Below, piece by piece: positions 1-12,209 of a DNA stretch of 64,000 nucleotides. A model generated the notes under the pieces. It saw nothing but the letters and a program-made list of their open reading frames with translations. It was not told where the DNA came from and made no database searches. Positions within the stretch are counted from its first letter, which is position 1; every line of letters starts with the position of its first letter. The stretch comes from Cryptomeria japonica. Its lineage: Eukaryota; Streptophyta; Pinopsida; Cupressales; Cupressaceae. The DNA lies in NCBI RefSeq assembly GCF_030272615.1, contig NC_081414.1, forward strand, positions 53,491,636 to 53,555,635. The letters run 5' to 3'. The translations under genes and the position numbers were made by a program.

Positions 1-2037
1 AGATTAGCCCATGATTTTGATATGTCACAAATTCTATAGGATGATCCAAATCAAGCAAATCAAGCTAATACAAGGCTAAAGAGGTCCAATAATGGTGGTA
101 ATAGGAGGCAATGTATCATTCTTAAGTCACCTTTATCTCTATTTCAAAAACCTAAAATTCCAAACACATATACTCATGCTCATGCCAGTTATGATAGAAC
201 CTCTCATGAACAGCCCCGCAGTCATCCTTTCCCATGGAGAAGAACTACCACCACACATGTTAATGATGATACCCAAGATCATACTAATACATACAATTAC
301 ACTCAAGCAAACATTCAAAATCATGATACAAGGATACCCCATGTCTTATTTGAGGGCAATACTCAAGATCACTTTTATGATACCTCCTATTCTCATGGTC
401 ATGACATGTATCGACCTAGACCTAGTGCTCCTCATTACAACACCATACCAAGTGGTCCATATGCAAGCTATAAATATGTCCATTCTCCATATGAACACAT
501 CTATGATCAATACCATCCATACATGCATTACATTCCTCCACTCGGTGGCTCAGGCATGGGACTAGCTCAAAGAGAAAAGACACCACCCAAAAATGATGCG
601 CAACAACAAATCAAGGATTTGCAAAAGAAAATGGCAGACATGAATACACCAAAGCAACAGTACACAATGAAAGCCAAATTTCCTTACCCATTTGATAGAA
701 GCATTCCAATGCCTTCATTTCCTCCACATTTTGTGACACCAAAATTTGATAAGTATAAAGGCAAAGGGGATCCTAAGGCACACATAAGACAATTTTTCAC
801 AACTTGCATTGATGTAGCAAGAGAAGAAACATACTTGATGAGATTGTTTCAACAAAGCTTAGGTAAACAAGCAATGGAATGGTTCTCCCAACTTCCACCC
901 AAAATTAAGTCATGGAGTGATCTACCAGAGGCTTTCATGCAACATTTCTCATACAACATTGAAACAGATGTGTTAGTAGCCACTTTATGCAATACTAAGC
1001 AGAAAAATGGGGAATCCTTCTCTTCATTCTTACAATGATGGAGAGGTCTTCCTAGTCGATGATCTTGTGATATTCCACAAAAACAAATGGTAGAAATGTT
1101 CACTCAAAATGTCAACAAGGATATTGGATATGAGCTAAGAAACGTCAACAAGGATATTGGATATGAGCTAAGAAAAGCTTGTTTGTCTACCTTCAAAGAG
1201 GTCATTGAGAAAGGAATAACAACAAAAAAAGTCCTTATTGAACAGATGTCCTAAAAATATTCAAAGAGAAAAAAGAGGAATCAAATGGGAAAGACAAACC
1301 CTATTTTCAGAACAAGAATAAGATAGCAATCAATGATGGGGTAGTAGATGCAAATGTTGTGAAACCTATGATTACTTTCCTTGGTACAAGCTCTTCTAAT
1401 ATGAAAAATCAAGTGAACAATCAAAGGCAATCAAAACCTCAAAGAAAGTACACTGGGAGAACTGATTGAAATAATATTTAAGAAGATAGTGGCAAACAAG
1501 CTCATAACAATTCCAGATAATCCATCATATGAGCCAAAAGTAAAACTAAATTGGTGGAATGATGATGAATATTGTGAGTATCATAAGAGCAAAGGGCATT
1601 TATCTAGAAACTGTCATAGATTGAAGAATATCATACATGATCTCATTGACAGAGGCAGCATAGAAGTTGATGGTCACACCTCCAATGAGGAACATGCGAT
1701 GTTTAAGGATCCATTCCCTAAACATGATAAAGGTAAAGCCAAAATAGATAATCAAGATAATTATACCAAGACACCCTATGATTATGATTGTACTATTAAT
1801 CAAATTTCAATGGATAAACATGTTTCAACAATCATCATAAAGGACAAAGCTCCTGAGAGTTCTACCCAAAGGAGTAAAGTTGTTTTAAAAGGCACTGGAC
1901 CATCTTCCTCATCCTCCAAAAATGAAACCTCCGAATGTAATGTTACAACCCATCGAAGTAAAGTCACCTTGCAAGGTGTTCCATCTAAGACCACATCCTC
2001 ATCATCTACTGAGAATGAGTATGACCTTGTAGAGTAG
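1..2037 (+). pseudogene. Tat-type Ty3/gypsy gag (broken, 5' end outside window)
   Basis: Structural (capsid/nucleocapsid) protein of a Ty3/gypsy retrotransposon. One frame is open from base 1 to 1035 apart from a TAG at 37-39. Its first 180 residues are rich in His, Asn, Tyr and Pro. A gag core follows: a DKYKGKGDPKAHIRQF block near 750-800, then a QAMEWFSQLP block near 870-900. After a TGA near 1036 the frame decays. A second open part (1489-2037) carries YCEYHKSKGHLSRNCHRL, the C-H-H-C knuckle-like motif typical of Tat gag proteins, and ends in a Ser/Thr/Lys-rich tail. The family assignment rests on this motif and on the RT downstream. Several stops and frameshifts make it non-functional. 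The element starts left of the window, so its 5' LTR is not visible. Confidence 0.8.
1111..1176 (+). repeat. 33-bp tandem duplication inside gag
   Basis: Two adjacent 33-base copies (1111-1143 and 1144-1176) differ only at the last base. They encode VNKDIGYELRN/K twice in frame, so the duplication kept the reading frame. Confidence 0.9.
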
Positions 2038-2241
2038 TTAGGGAAGACACCCACCCTCATTTCCATCCTTGAGATTTTGTGTATATCCCCTTCACATAAG
2101 GCCATTCTTGACAAAGTATTGATATAAACTTCCATACGTATTGATCTGAACGTAGACTAGTTTCAAGACATGGTGGGATACATTTTGATTCCACATAGCC
2201 TCACATTCACAGAAGCGAATGATGCATCTGTAACCCAACCT

Positions 2242-5160
2242 CATAATGCACCTCTACATTTTGAATCCTTTCTCCATAAAAACCGAAGAAAATGAGTCCA
2301 GATAGATGGAGGAGAGGGTCCGAACATTTTTACATTGAATACTATTAAGCAATTGGGATATATTGAAAAGGCTATGAATTCTGCACATGCGATCACCATT
2401 AAATCATATGATGATGAAGAGCACTCATCCAAGGGCATAGTCACTTTACCTCTTAAATTTGAGCCAGTTAAGAAGGATGTGGTATGCCAAGTCCTTATTT
2501 TAGAGTTCACATATAACATACTCTTGGGATGCCCATGGATTCATGAAATGAGAGTTGTTCCCTCAACATATCACCAATGTATCAAGTTCCCACACAATGG
2601 AGTTGATGTTGGCATTATAACAGACAAGAAAAAGGTTGGCATTCCAATTACAATGAGAGATTGTTGGCATTTCAATAAGGATATTGAGAAGGTTGTTGAT
2701 GACTATGGATATAACTGATTAAGGATGATTACTGTCTTAATATTATTATTTTGTCATTGATGTCAAGAAATTGATTTTCTAATTCAGTATGATGTTGCCA
2801 TATCTTAAGAAGTATGATTTGATGAGTATAAAGATGTCAGTAAAAGACATAGAAAGAGTATGATGAATAAGGGGATAAGTTATTCAATGCGCAACTATTA
2901 CCGAGTTAGACAATGATGAGATCATGATGTTTAGATTGTTTTGATATCCTACATATGGTATTGTTTGAAAGGTTAATACTATACTATGTTACCAAGCAAA
3001 GAACCTAGTCGGTAAACCCTAAGGTTATTGCTATCGGTTAATGAAGGTAGAATGTCTACCGAGTGAAGTTTAGTATTTACCGAGTTACAACCGAGCTATA
3101 ACAGAATGTATTAAATGTTTACATGTGATATTTAATGAAGGAAGTTGATGAGCTGGAGTGAATTAAATGATTGGTAAGCCGTGTATGAAGATTGTTAAAG
3201 AATCTATGGTAAAGAAAGATTGGCAGGAAGATCTATAGCTTAGATTGAACCGCAATATCCTAACACAAGTTCCAAGGTGAAAATGCAAGTTCCAAGGCGG
3301 GGTAAAACATTTTCAGATTGAAGGATGCATTGAACCTAGACAAGATTGAAGATCTAATGGCTATGATTGATCATGGGAAATGTGATCAAGGAGATTAAGC
3401 GGTTGAAAGATTGTTTATAAATAGGAAACTATTGATAAACAATGTATGTGGGCAATTGTATGCACAGGGATGCTACATAGTGATTACCGAGCACAGAAGC
3501 TTGAAGACCTATTAGAATAACAGAGTATAGATTCCCAACAGATAGACAAGATTAGTTCTATGTCTAAATTATATTGAACAAATAGGAATCTGCTTTAGCA
3601 TTTTTAGATGTGAAGTTGTAGACATATTTTTATTACTATTATTTTGAGAAGTAGCAGAAAATCTCTTAACCGAGTGGACTTAACAATCTTATATGTAAAT
3701 CCTCTAGCAAGGTGACATTCTTATTGAGTGTTTAAAATCCTTTAACAATGTCACTTCTAACAAAGTGAAGATCCTAATAGATCTGAGGGAAATCCCTTAA
3801 CCGGGTCACATCTAGCAATGTGTTTGTAATCTTTAACAGGATTTGCTTTTAACTGAGCATACTCTAGAAGAGTATATTTCTTAGTGGGTCTGAAATCCCA
3901 CAGTGGTTTTTCCCTATTTGGGTTTCCACGTTAAATCTGGTGTTATGAGGTTTATATTGTTCATATGCTTTTGAGTTTGCATGTTTGACAGTTTTGGTTA
4001 TATGACTAATATATATGTTACCGAGGTTGAATCTGATGTTTTTATGGATGATTAAGTTTGTATGATTCACCCCCCCCCTCTCATCTTGTTGGCTATTGGA
4101 TTTGTACTTACATTAAGTATTAGAACTATCAATTGAGGTATGTTAATGGTGATCCGAATCCATTCATATATTGCAATAACCTGCAGCCAAAATTGGAAAC
4201 AATAATACTAATCAATAGAGAAGCAACTCCATCATTCGCATATCTTGACCTTGAATAATTAAAACTTTGAACATCGAAAAAAGGTGAGCTTAAAGGTAAA
4301 TATCAAGACAAGGGCAAGGGCGAGTATACTCTAAATCAAACTATGTACCTAAGACAAGTAATGGATTGTCCAAAAGAATATGGACAGCCACAACCTTCTA
4401 AAAAAGTATCTATCATTACAGTAAAATGGTATCCTGCTATATTAAAGAAGTGGGGTGAGATGGGAGAAGAGGACTTATACAAAATGCTTTCTAAAGATCC
4501 TGAAGAGGATACACAAGATCACATCAAGATACTCTTTGCTTAAGAAAAGAAGGTATTATTCAACCTTTGCAACTAGAATTAACATTAAAAATCAGCGCTC
4601 CAAAAGGACTTGGTTTCATACCCTTCAGATTAGGCACTCACAAATCTAAAGAATCATTGTAAAGCATAGATTCTAATGACCAACAAGAACAAAAGTGTTT
4701 CTCCATGGATTCCAATGAGTGGGAATGGGGTTTAGATAAATCTTCTAGTGATTATGAGCTCACCGAAATATTTAGAGAACCATGTGAACCCATAAAAGAA
4801 GAAGAGTTCAATAGAAAATTTAGAGTCGGTTAAACAAACATAACAAAAGAAGCAAAGAATAAAGGAAAAAATTCTGAGGATCCCCAAAAGTCCCCATTTC
4901 TAGGTTCTATGCTGAAATAACGTAGAGTGAGGACTCTCATTGCTAAATGTGCTTCTAGTGATATCAATTTGGTTTTTTTCACAATTGAGACAGATGAGGA
5001 GAGTGCTAGTGATGACCTCAAAATTACCTTGACATACCTGAAGACACTTATATCTTTACCATTACTCTCACTAAATTTGAAAACACCGATGGTCTTCCCC
5101 TCATTCATCAACAACTCATTGTTTGGGACCAAAAGGACCTTTGCAACTAGACACATTTGA
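2242..5160 (+). pseudogene. Tat protease and protease-RT linker, split by a solo LTR
   Basis: Remnant of the retroviral-type aspartic protease and the linker to RT. A degenerate active site, IDGGEG, is readable near 2302-2320, in a frame shifted by a stop from what follows. It continues with LNTIKQLGY and then YNILLGCPWIHEM and VVPSTYHQCIKF at about 2510-2590, which is the conserved protease C-terminal block of Tat elements. The reading is cut at 2606 by a solo LTR and resumes after 4131 with NGDPNPFIYCN in another frame. Frames 4343-4543 and 4927-5160 are further linker fragments. No stretch longer than about 130 codons is intact. Confidence 0.65.
2607..4131 (+). mobile_element. Solo LTR of the copia A family
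   Basis: A 1,525-base LTR starting TGTTGGCATT and ending CTATCA. It is clearly the same family as the two LTRs of copia A (18584-20187 and 24798-26402), but in the opposite orientation. Flanks are GTTGA (2602-2606) and ATTGA (4132-4136), a target-site duplication with one mismatch. No internal region is present, so the copy is the product of LTR-LTR recombination. Near its end are the module 'cccacagtggtttttccc' (about 3897) and a C-rich run before TCTCATC (about 4069-4085), which recur in the other copia LTRs here. It interrupts the Tat protease. Confidence 0.88.
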
Positions 5161-5599
5161 GAATGACAATGCTTTCATAGACTATTTGGGTATACAAGAT
5201 GATCTTCCTCTTGGGGACCATAAAGTAGGATACACTATAGATCTCAATAGTGTGGCATACTTCAATGAGGGTGTTGGGCCTTCTAGTCACAAAAATATAA
5301 AAATAAAAACAAATCATGGGTCTTATTGTGAAAACCACATTGTGGCATTGTCTCACCCTGAAAAAGTAAAAAGAAAGTAATGGTCTTATTGTGAAAACCT
5401 CTCTAAGTCACTTGAAGATGGAAGGCTCGACATTCTCCCAATGATGTCATATGAAAAGAAATCATCCATGTTGGTGGAGGAAGCTATCCAGACAAACATT
5501 GGCACAAAAGTGATCCCGCATAATATATTCTTAGCATAGTCCCTGATAGAAAAACAGAGACCGAAGTTCATAAGTTTCTTCAAAAAACAACAAATCAAT

Positions 5600-7392
5600 T
5601 TTGCATGGTCATATGCAGATATGCTTGGATTGGAAACTGATTTAGTAATGCATCATTTAATAGTTATACTAGGAGCAAAGCCAATGAAACAAAAATTAAG
5701 GAAAATGCATCCTCAAGTGGCATTATTAGTCAAGGTAGAACTTGAGAAACTATTAGACGTTGGATTCATGAGACCGATTAATTACCCCAAGTGGATCTCT
5801 AACTTAGTACCTATTAGCAAGCCAGATCATAGCATTAGAATATGTACAGATTTTAGGGACATCAACAAAGATTTTCCTAAGGATAATTTTTCGTTGCCAA
5901 ATATTAACTTGATAGTGGATCTTACAACTGGTCATGCAATTTTATCTTTGATGGATGGATTCTCCGGATATAACTAGATAAAAATCGCACCTGAAGATCA
6001 ACACAAAACAACATTTACATGTCCTTGGGGAACATTCTACTGGAATGTCATGCCCTTTGTACTAAAGAACATAGGTGCCACATACCAAAGAGCTATGACT
6101 ACCATCTTTCATGATCTTATGCATGTCATTGTGGAGGATTATGTTGATGACCTCTTGGGTAAATCAATATAAAGATAAACACATTTGGACATCCTCTCAG
6201 TGGTCTTCGATTGACTAGAGAAATACAAAGTAAGATTAAACCATAAGAAGTGTGTCTTTGGAGTAACCTCCGGGAAGCTCCCTGAATAAATTGTCTCAAA
6301 GAGAGGAATTGAAGCTGATCCAACAAAAGTTAGAGCTATATTAGAAATGCCACCACCAAATAATATTAGTCAACTTCATTCTCTATAGGGTAGACTACAG
6401 TCTATATGAAGATTCATTGCTCAACTCATAGATAAATGTCATCCTTTTCAACATCTACTCCATAAAAACATAAAATTCAAGTGGGATGATAAATGTCAAC
6501 AGGATTTTTAGATACTCAAAGATTATCTCTTAAATCCACTAGTTTTGATGCCACCAATTCTAGGAAAACCCTCGTTGCTCTAGATATCAGCTACACAAAT
6601 AACACTGGGGGCACTTCTAGCACAATAAGACAATGATGGTAAAGAAAGGGAAGTGTACTATATTAGTCATACTTTGGTTGGGTATGAGCTTATTTACACA
6701 CCAATTGAACGTGCATGTTTGGCTATGGTTTTTCCTTCACAAAACTTGCGCCATTACATGCTTACTCACAAAACAAAGCTCATTGCTAGGATAGATCCAC
6801 TAAAATATCTTCTCAATAAGGCAACACTCATTGGCAGATTAGCTAAATGGTTATGATTTTGAGTGAGTTCTACATTGAGTATGTGAATAGAAAAGAAATT
6901 AAAGGACAAGCTATTGCAGATTAATTGGCAGATGCACCCATGATTGATGATACTCCTATGACTTTAGAGTTTCTAGATGAATCTATTATGGATGTGACAC
7001 ATAAGAAGCCTTGGCAATTATATTTTGATGGTTAATACATGCAACATGGCACAGGATCTGGCATTCTCTTTATCAGACCTCAAGGGGATTCCATTCCTAA
7101 ATCCTATCGATTGTCATTTCCTTGCACCAATAATATAGTAGAGTATGAGGCATTAACAAAAGGTTTATGAATTGCGGTTCATTGAAAGATCTAGGAGCTT
7201 CTTTTTTTGGGGGACTCTTGACTTGTAATTCATCAAACAAATGATGACTACTAAATAAAATATGAAAAATTATTGCCTTATAAGAAAATGGTAAATGACT
7301 TTAACAATACTTCACAGAGATAATCTTTGAGCAGATTCTAAGGGATAACAATCAAGTTGTAGATGCCATGACTACTATTTCTTTATTGATCA
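5600..7392 (+). pseudogene. Tat-type gypsy reverse transcriptase and RNase H (broken)
   Basis: Polymerase part of the Tat element. An open segment (5621-5977) holds KVELEKLLDVGFMRPINYP, then IRICTDFRDINKDFPKDNF and MDGFSGYN, which are RT palm motifs. After a TAG at the usual Gln of the GYNQ motif, reading continues through TTFTCPWGTFYWNVMPF to the catalytic YVDD (about 6140-6151). RNase H follows (ISATQITLGALLAQ, then YYISHTLVGYE). Near 7010-7180 is a second RNase H-like segment in mixed frames (LYFDG, NNIVEYEAL), as expected of Tat elements with two RNase H domains. Many stops and shifts are present. It ends at the insertion at 7393 and resumes at 30893. Confidence 0.85.
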
Positions 7393-8190
7393 TGTTAGGA
7401 TTAATGATAGTCCCAAAGATATTGAGAGGGGGGCTGAATCAGTATCTAATCGAATAACAAAATATTTAAACTTATTAAGAACTTTGCATCCCAAAATAGT
7501 GTACTAGTAAATAAGAATTAATGCAATAAATAGGAACAATAGAGACAACATATAAAACAAACCATAACACAAGATTTTTAACGAGGAAACCCGATGTGGG
7601 AAAAACGTCGGTGTGATTTGTGATCCACAATATTCATTCACTGGCCAATGAATAAATATTACTAACAATGAGGGACCTGCACATGCAGGAAGTCCAACTG
7701 CCTTGAGCTCACTGCTCAATAAGAGTCACACTGACTACAAAAGTGGATTATGAAATCCAATACAATGTACTGCTTCAAATCAACATCAACTATGCTAGGT
7801 TCAGTACCGGTTTAAGCTTATTCTATAACCAAAACCTTCGTTGTCAACTATATCTTATACAAAATATTATCTATATATTATTTCCATGTATACTACTACT
7901 TTTCAAACACAATGACCTATAAGATCTCATACATATATATGAGTCTTTTACAATATGTCATGTTGGCTTTACAAAAGATATTTACATTTAAACAAAAGTT
8001 TATTCTTTGTCGGCTGGGGTGCCGGGATGCATTGTTGTCGTTGTCGGTGAAGTGTCTGCTGGTGTATGTAGATGTCTATATCGGTGTCGGTTCCTGCCGG
8101 TGGCTTTACTAGATGAGTGCCAGAAGGTTGCCAGATGGTTGCCATCAATGACAACACCAACTATTCTCATAAGAGTGTAGAATGGCAACA
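7393..8190 (-). repeat. 3' LTR (left copy) of the non-autonomous element
   Basis: Starts TGTTAGGATTAATG and ends GAATGGCAACA. It matches 30091-30892 along its whole length at roughly 85-90% by eye. The minus strand carries the module with 'tttttcccacatcggg' (about 7585-7605) that also appears in the copia LTRs of this window. Just inside it, the minus strand reads CAATGCCAAAGAGGGAGAT, the polypurine tract. Confidence 0.88.
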
Positions 8191-8395
8191 ATCTCCCTCT
8201 TTGGCATTGATGGCAACACTCATGAGGAAAATAAAAAAAAATGTTCAAAAAAACATAGTCCAAAAAGTTACCAAAAAGATGTTCTCCCCCTGAGCAGATG
8301 ATCTCCTCTGATTAGTCATTTTTCTCTGTCCACTACTCCCCCTTTGACATCAATGACAAATGTTGTCAAAAATCGTCAATCGAGTGCAAAAAATT

Positions 8396-10010
8396 TCACC
8401 TTAAAATTTGTATCTGGTTGGTTACAATCTGGAATATATCTGCCAGAACCAAATTTAGACTTTGCATGAATCTATTGCTGTCATTTAGGGTTGCCTCAGT
8501 TTGTTGGATTGTGCTGGTGAGATGATGCATGTGCTCTCTCAGTGATCTTTCTCCTTGAAGTAATGTCTTAGAGATTTTATTTCTCAGAGAGATAAGGTTG
8601 TCCAACTTAGGACCAAGTTTATACTTAAGTTCTCTGGTATTAGCCTTAATCCTTGCCTTCTCTTTCTCAAATTTCTCCAATTTCTCCTCAAAACCTGCTA
8701 TTTCCTGCTCAAAATTGATATAGGTTTGGATGAACCAATTATGTTATCAGCTATGTCATCTATTTCTTTCTGTACTCTACTTATTTCCTTTTCTATGTCA
8801 ACTCTTTGTAGGTGTCCTCACGGTTTGCATGTTTCTCTATACAACTCTGGTTTGCATGTTTCTCTATACAACTCTGGTTTGCATGTTTCTCTATACAACT
8901 CTTTGTATTCCAAAATTGTAGCGTTTAGTGCTGATAATAGTGTGTTGATGTGTTTTGTGCACTTCTTTATTGTATCCTCAAATAATTTAACCTTTTCCTT
9001 TTCAACTTTCTCTTTGAAGGTGTCCTCATTCACCTTATCAACCGTTATTACATTGTCAGTAATAAATTTGGACAATGTGTCCAATTTACCTAAAGAACCC
9101 TTTACATGATCTATGTTACATTTTGGTGCAATCAATTTAAGAATTGGTATGGTGTCATAAATTGCCTTGTAAGACAATGCATTACAATTAGTTTTCTTCT
9201 TGATAGAGTCCAGGAGTACCTCTGTCACATTAGTAGGTCTGAATTCATTCGATGAAGTACTAGATGTCTGACCAACTACCTTGATTACCTTTGTGCTTCC
9301 AACATTTGTAACCATTTTGCTTGAGTTAACCTCTGATGGATCAGTCTGAGTTTGCATTTCAACCAGCAAAGGTTTGTCTAATTGCTTAGGTAGCTTAGTG
9401 ATTAGTGGTTTCACAATATGTACCTCTTCTTCTGTCACTTCTCATTGTGCTCAACTGCCGGTGTCTCAATAGGTTTCTCTGTGCCAGCATCTATACTTTC
9501 AGTATTCTTCCTAGTGTCCAATGGTTGCTCAGTTTGTAATGATTTCTCTATTGGGATCTCAACATCAAAATTCTCTACCGGTTTATCAACAATGTTGCCA
9601 CTATCAATATTATCATCCTTAGCCTCTTTACCATCCTTATCCATAACAATATTCACTTCTCGAGTGTCTACATTCATGGTGAATAGTATTTCAGATTTAG
9701 GATTAGTATTATCATGTGTGATACCTTCACTTTCAGTAACTGGTGGAACATCAGTATGTATCAGTGTAGTATCCAAGGGTGGTGGCAAGTTATCAGTTAT
9801 CTTGATGTTCAGTATTCCACCAACTTTGCCTTTCCCGTTGTCTTTATCCTTTTGATAAAGTTTGAATGTTTTCTTAGGTCGGTTCAATTCCTCTTGTTTT
9901 TCTTTTTCCACAAAGAAGATATCCCATTTATCAGCAGTCCCCTTTGCAATCTCATTTACTCTACTTTCCATCAAACTTACTTGTGGGTGACCACTAGCAA
10001 AAACGGATCT
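8396..10010 (-). pseudogene. Large unknown ORF of the non-autonomous element, 3' half
   Basis: I recognise no known domain. Read on the minus strand from 10010, this continues without loss of frame from the 5' half at 26806 once the chromovirus and one copy of its GTTAG duplication are ignored. The first part (to about 9435) is acidic and Thr/Ser/Pro-rich (TTLIHTDVPPVTESEG). A one-base loss near 9436 shifts the frame into 9438-8818 (LITKLPKQLDKPLLVEMQTQ), which contains a three-fold nine-residue repeat. A stop and another shift lead to a coiled-coil-like Lys/Glu/Leu-rich tail (8680-8396). The tail ends about 200 bases before the polypurine tract, so it is the true C-terminus. It could be an accessory or structural protein; no function is assigned. 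Confidence 0.65.
8824..8902 (-). repeat. 27-bp tandem repeat, three copies, in coding sequence
   Basis: Units at 8824-8850, 8851-8877 and 8878-8902 (last one partial) are identical. On the minus strand they encode ELYRETCKP repeated in frame. Confidence 0.92.
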
Positions 10011-10015
10011 GTTAG

Positions 10016-12155
10016 TGGTGCAGGAGCACCTAGTTGAGTAAAACTCCCATTTTTGAGTATTTAATGCTTTAATGTTTGTAAAGTCTTGTGTTAGGTTGAT
10101 TATGTTGTTTTAGGTTGTTCTGGGTCGTGTTTAGTGGTTTTGATCTCATTTTGGGCTCTAGAGATTAAGTTTTGCCTTTTAGGCCTTGAGTTGACTATTT
10201 TTGGCAAAAATTTGCAAAATTGCCAAAAAGGTCTTCTAATGCTTTCCAAAGCATTGGAACATGTTTTTTAGGTGTTTTTAGGCATGTCTAAATTTTTTAG
10301 ACAAGTTGATAAGGTTATATTGTGAAAAATGCATCTTGGAGCAAGAAAAGTTGTCATTTTTGGGTTTTTCTTGCAAAATGAAGTTATGAAAGCCTCATGT
10401 CCATACGAAGGCTTGATAACCAACTGGGAAAACTATAAAAGGCCTCCCTTTTCCTTGGAAAGGGTTGGTGTTCATATTTACAAGAGAATCTTAATCGAAA
10501 TCATGCTTTTTTAGCTTTTATGACTGTTTGTCTTCTTTGGAGTAACAGTCCATACTATAGCATTCTTCTCTATATTGTACCTTCTAGGAGGTATTCATAT
10601 TGATTATTCCATGCACCACAAGTGAATATTGTTTTTGGTTTCTTTTGTAAATTGGTTTGTACAAAAATATTTGCAAACTGCGAGTCTGCTGCCCTGCCAG
10701 GGGTTTGAAGTTTAGAAATGCATCAACTTGGTTGATCCAGGTCTGGGATCCCTCCAATGGATTCTTCCAAGTTGATTCATTGTGTATATAATGTACATAT
10801 ATTTCATTTTGTGCTAGAGAAGTGTTTGGAAGATGCACTTGAGTAAATACTAGGCAAGTGTTTGTCATTTGGCTAGTAGCATGAATAAAACTCAAAGTTT
10901 GTACTCAAAAGTGATTTGGGTGAGAAAATGAATGCGATAGAGACATGGACATTTGGCCAAGGGAATTTGAGCATATTATTGGATGGATAGTTTAGTTTGT
11001 TCTTACTTAATATTTCTCATTTTGTAATCAAACAGTGAGTTCACTTTTTTTGGAAAACATACATATGAAATGCGCATGGAATGCTTAAATAGCATCATCC
11101 AAGCCTTGTAATTGAAAAGGGAATTGTAATAGGAGATCAAGATATGTTTGAAGACCTCATTGAGGTGTTTTTCCAACTCCAAAACTATTCATTTTTCAGG
11201 TCCCAAGGAGCAAGGTTGCTAACTGGTAAAAGGGCAGTGAATTGACTGTCATAGTGACAGTTTTCTGATTTTCAGTTTGTATGCCAAATGTTTGGCAAAA
11301 TGACAAGTGGAAATGGCTTGGATAGTGTTCTCCAAGGTGTGGAAAACTTACTCAGTCAGCTTAGGCCTTTTTTCATGAAGGAGTTGATAAATCAAACTTT
11401 GCAAGCTCAAAACCCTCACTAAACCCTTCTTTTGTGCCATAAAAGTGGACAATCATTAAACCTTCCTCATGGAGCTCAAGACCTGAAAAATATTCAAGCA
11501 TAGACATCCTAGAAATCATCCAAAACAATTTTTATGGTGGAAATGCCCATCGTTGGGCTAGGTGAGCAAAAAGGAGCCAATTAGGCCTCCATGGGCTAGT
11601 AGCCCTTTGTTGCATAACATACAAAATGACTGTTTTTGTTAAAATGCATGAAACCGATGGCAAGGAGAAGGTTGGGGCTTATGAAACCTTGTGAGAACAA
11701 TTTAAAACAATCAAACAAGTGTTACTAGGAACCTTGGACAGTGTGCAACCTCATTTGGAGGTTTCTGACTTTTGTTGGCAAATTTGAGTAGTTAAGGGCT
11801 ATGAGACTAAAACCAATTTGTGAGAATCTAACTTTGAAGAAAACTTTGCTGCCCTTACTTGTCCTTGCAAATGACTCCTAAAGGTCTCTGAAACAAAGGT
11901 TTGATTTCCTAAGAGTAGGGGTTGGGAATGAGTAGTTGGGTGGTGTGAGAACTTGAGTAGATTTGAGCATGGGTATGAGCCAACACCTTAAGGGGAGTTT
12001 GTTAGGAAGGTGATACTGGAAGGACTTGACACTATAACCATCAAGACTGATTTTGTGAACACAAATAGCAGACTCAAACATATCCTTTGGGTAGTAAAGT
12101 TAACTTCTTGAGTAGATTGGCCCTTTTGAGCACTTTTTGGACAATCTCCCTATCA
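10016..12155 (+). repeat. 5' LTR of the chromovirus
   Basis: A 2,140-base LTR starting TGGTGCAGGAG (TGTGCAGGAG in the 3' copy) and ending CTCCCTATCA. It aligns with 16809-18583 and then 26403-26805. No protein-coding content is recognisable; short open frames such as 11878-12081 (minus) recur in the other LTR only because the LTRs are duplicates. 'actataaaaggcc' at about 10432 is a plausible TATA box for U3. Confidence 0.92.
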
Positions 12156-12158
12156 TAG

Positions 12159-12170
12159 TGGTATCAGAGC
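12159..12170 (+). other. Primer binding site (initiator tRNA-Met type)
   Basis: TGGTATCAGAGC starts three bases after the 5' LTR end. It is complementary to the 3' end of plant initiator tRNA-Met, the usual primer for plant LTR elements. Confidence 0.9.
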
Positions 12171-12209
12171 CTAACAAAAGATTCAAGAGGAAAGGAACAT
12201 TAGGAAACC

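Noticed and set aside
92-565. Met-rich 157-codon plus-strand open frame
   Set aside because: It overlaps the Tat gag frame (open from base 40 in another phase), which has the better composition and continues into a recognisable gag core.
7385-7395. Clean target-site duplication for the 7393-30892 element
   Set aside because: GATCA on the left and GATTG on the right do not match; only a shifted ATTGATC is shared, so no exact duplication is claimed.
8726-9109. Plus-strand open frame with a three-fold repeat
   Set aside because: Shadow of the minus-strand unknown ORF; the Ser/Phe-rich composition is the complement of the Lys/Glu-rich coil.
11878-12081. Minus-strand frame repeated at 26528-26731
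   Set aside because: The two are the same part of the chromovirus 5' and 3' LTRs, so the repetition comes from LTR duplication and is no sign of a conserved gene.
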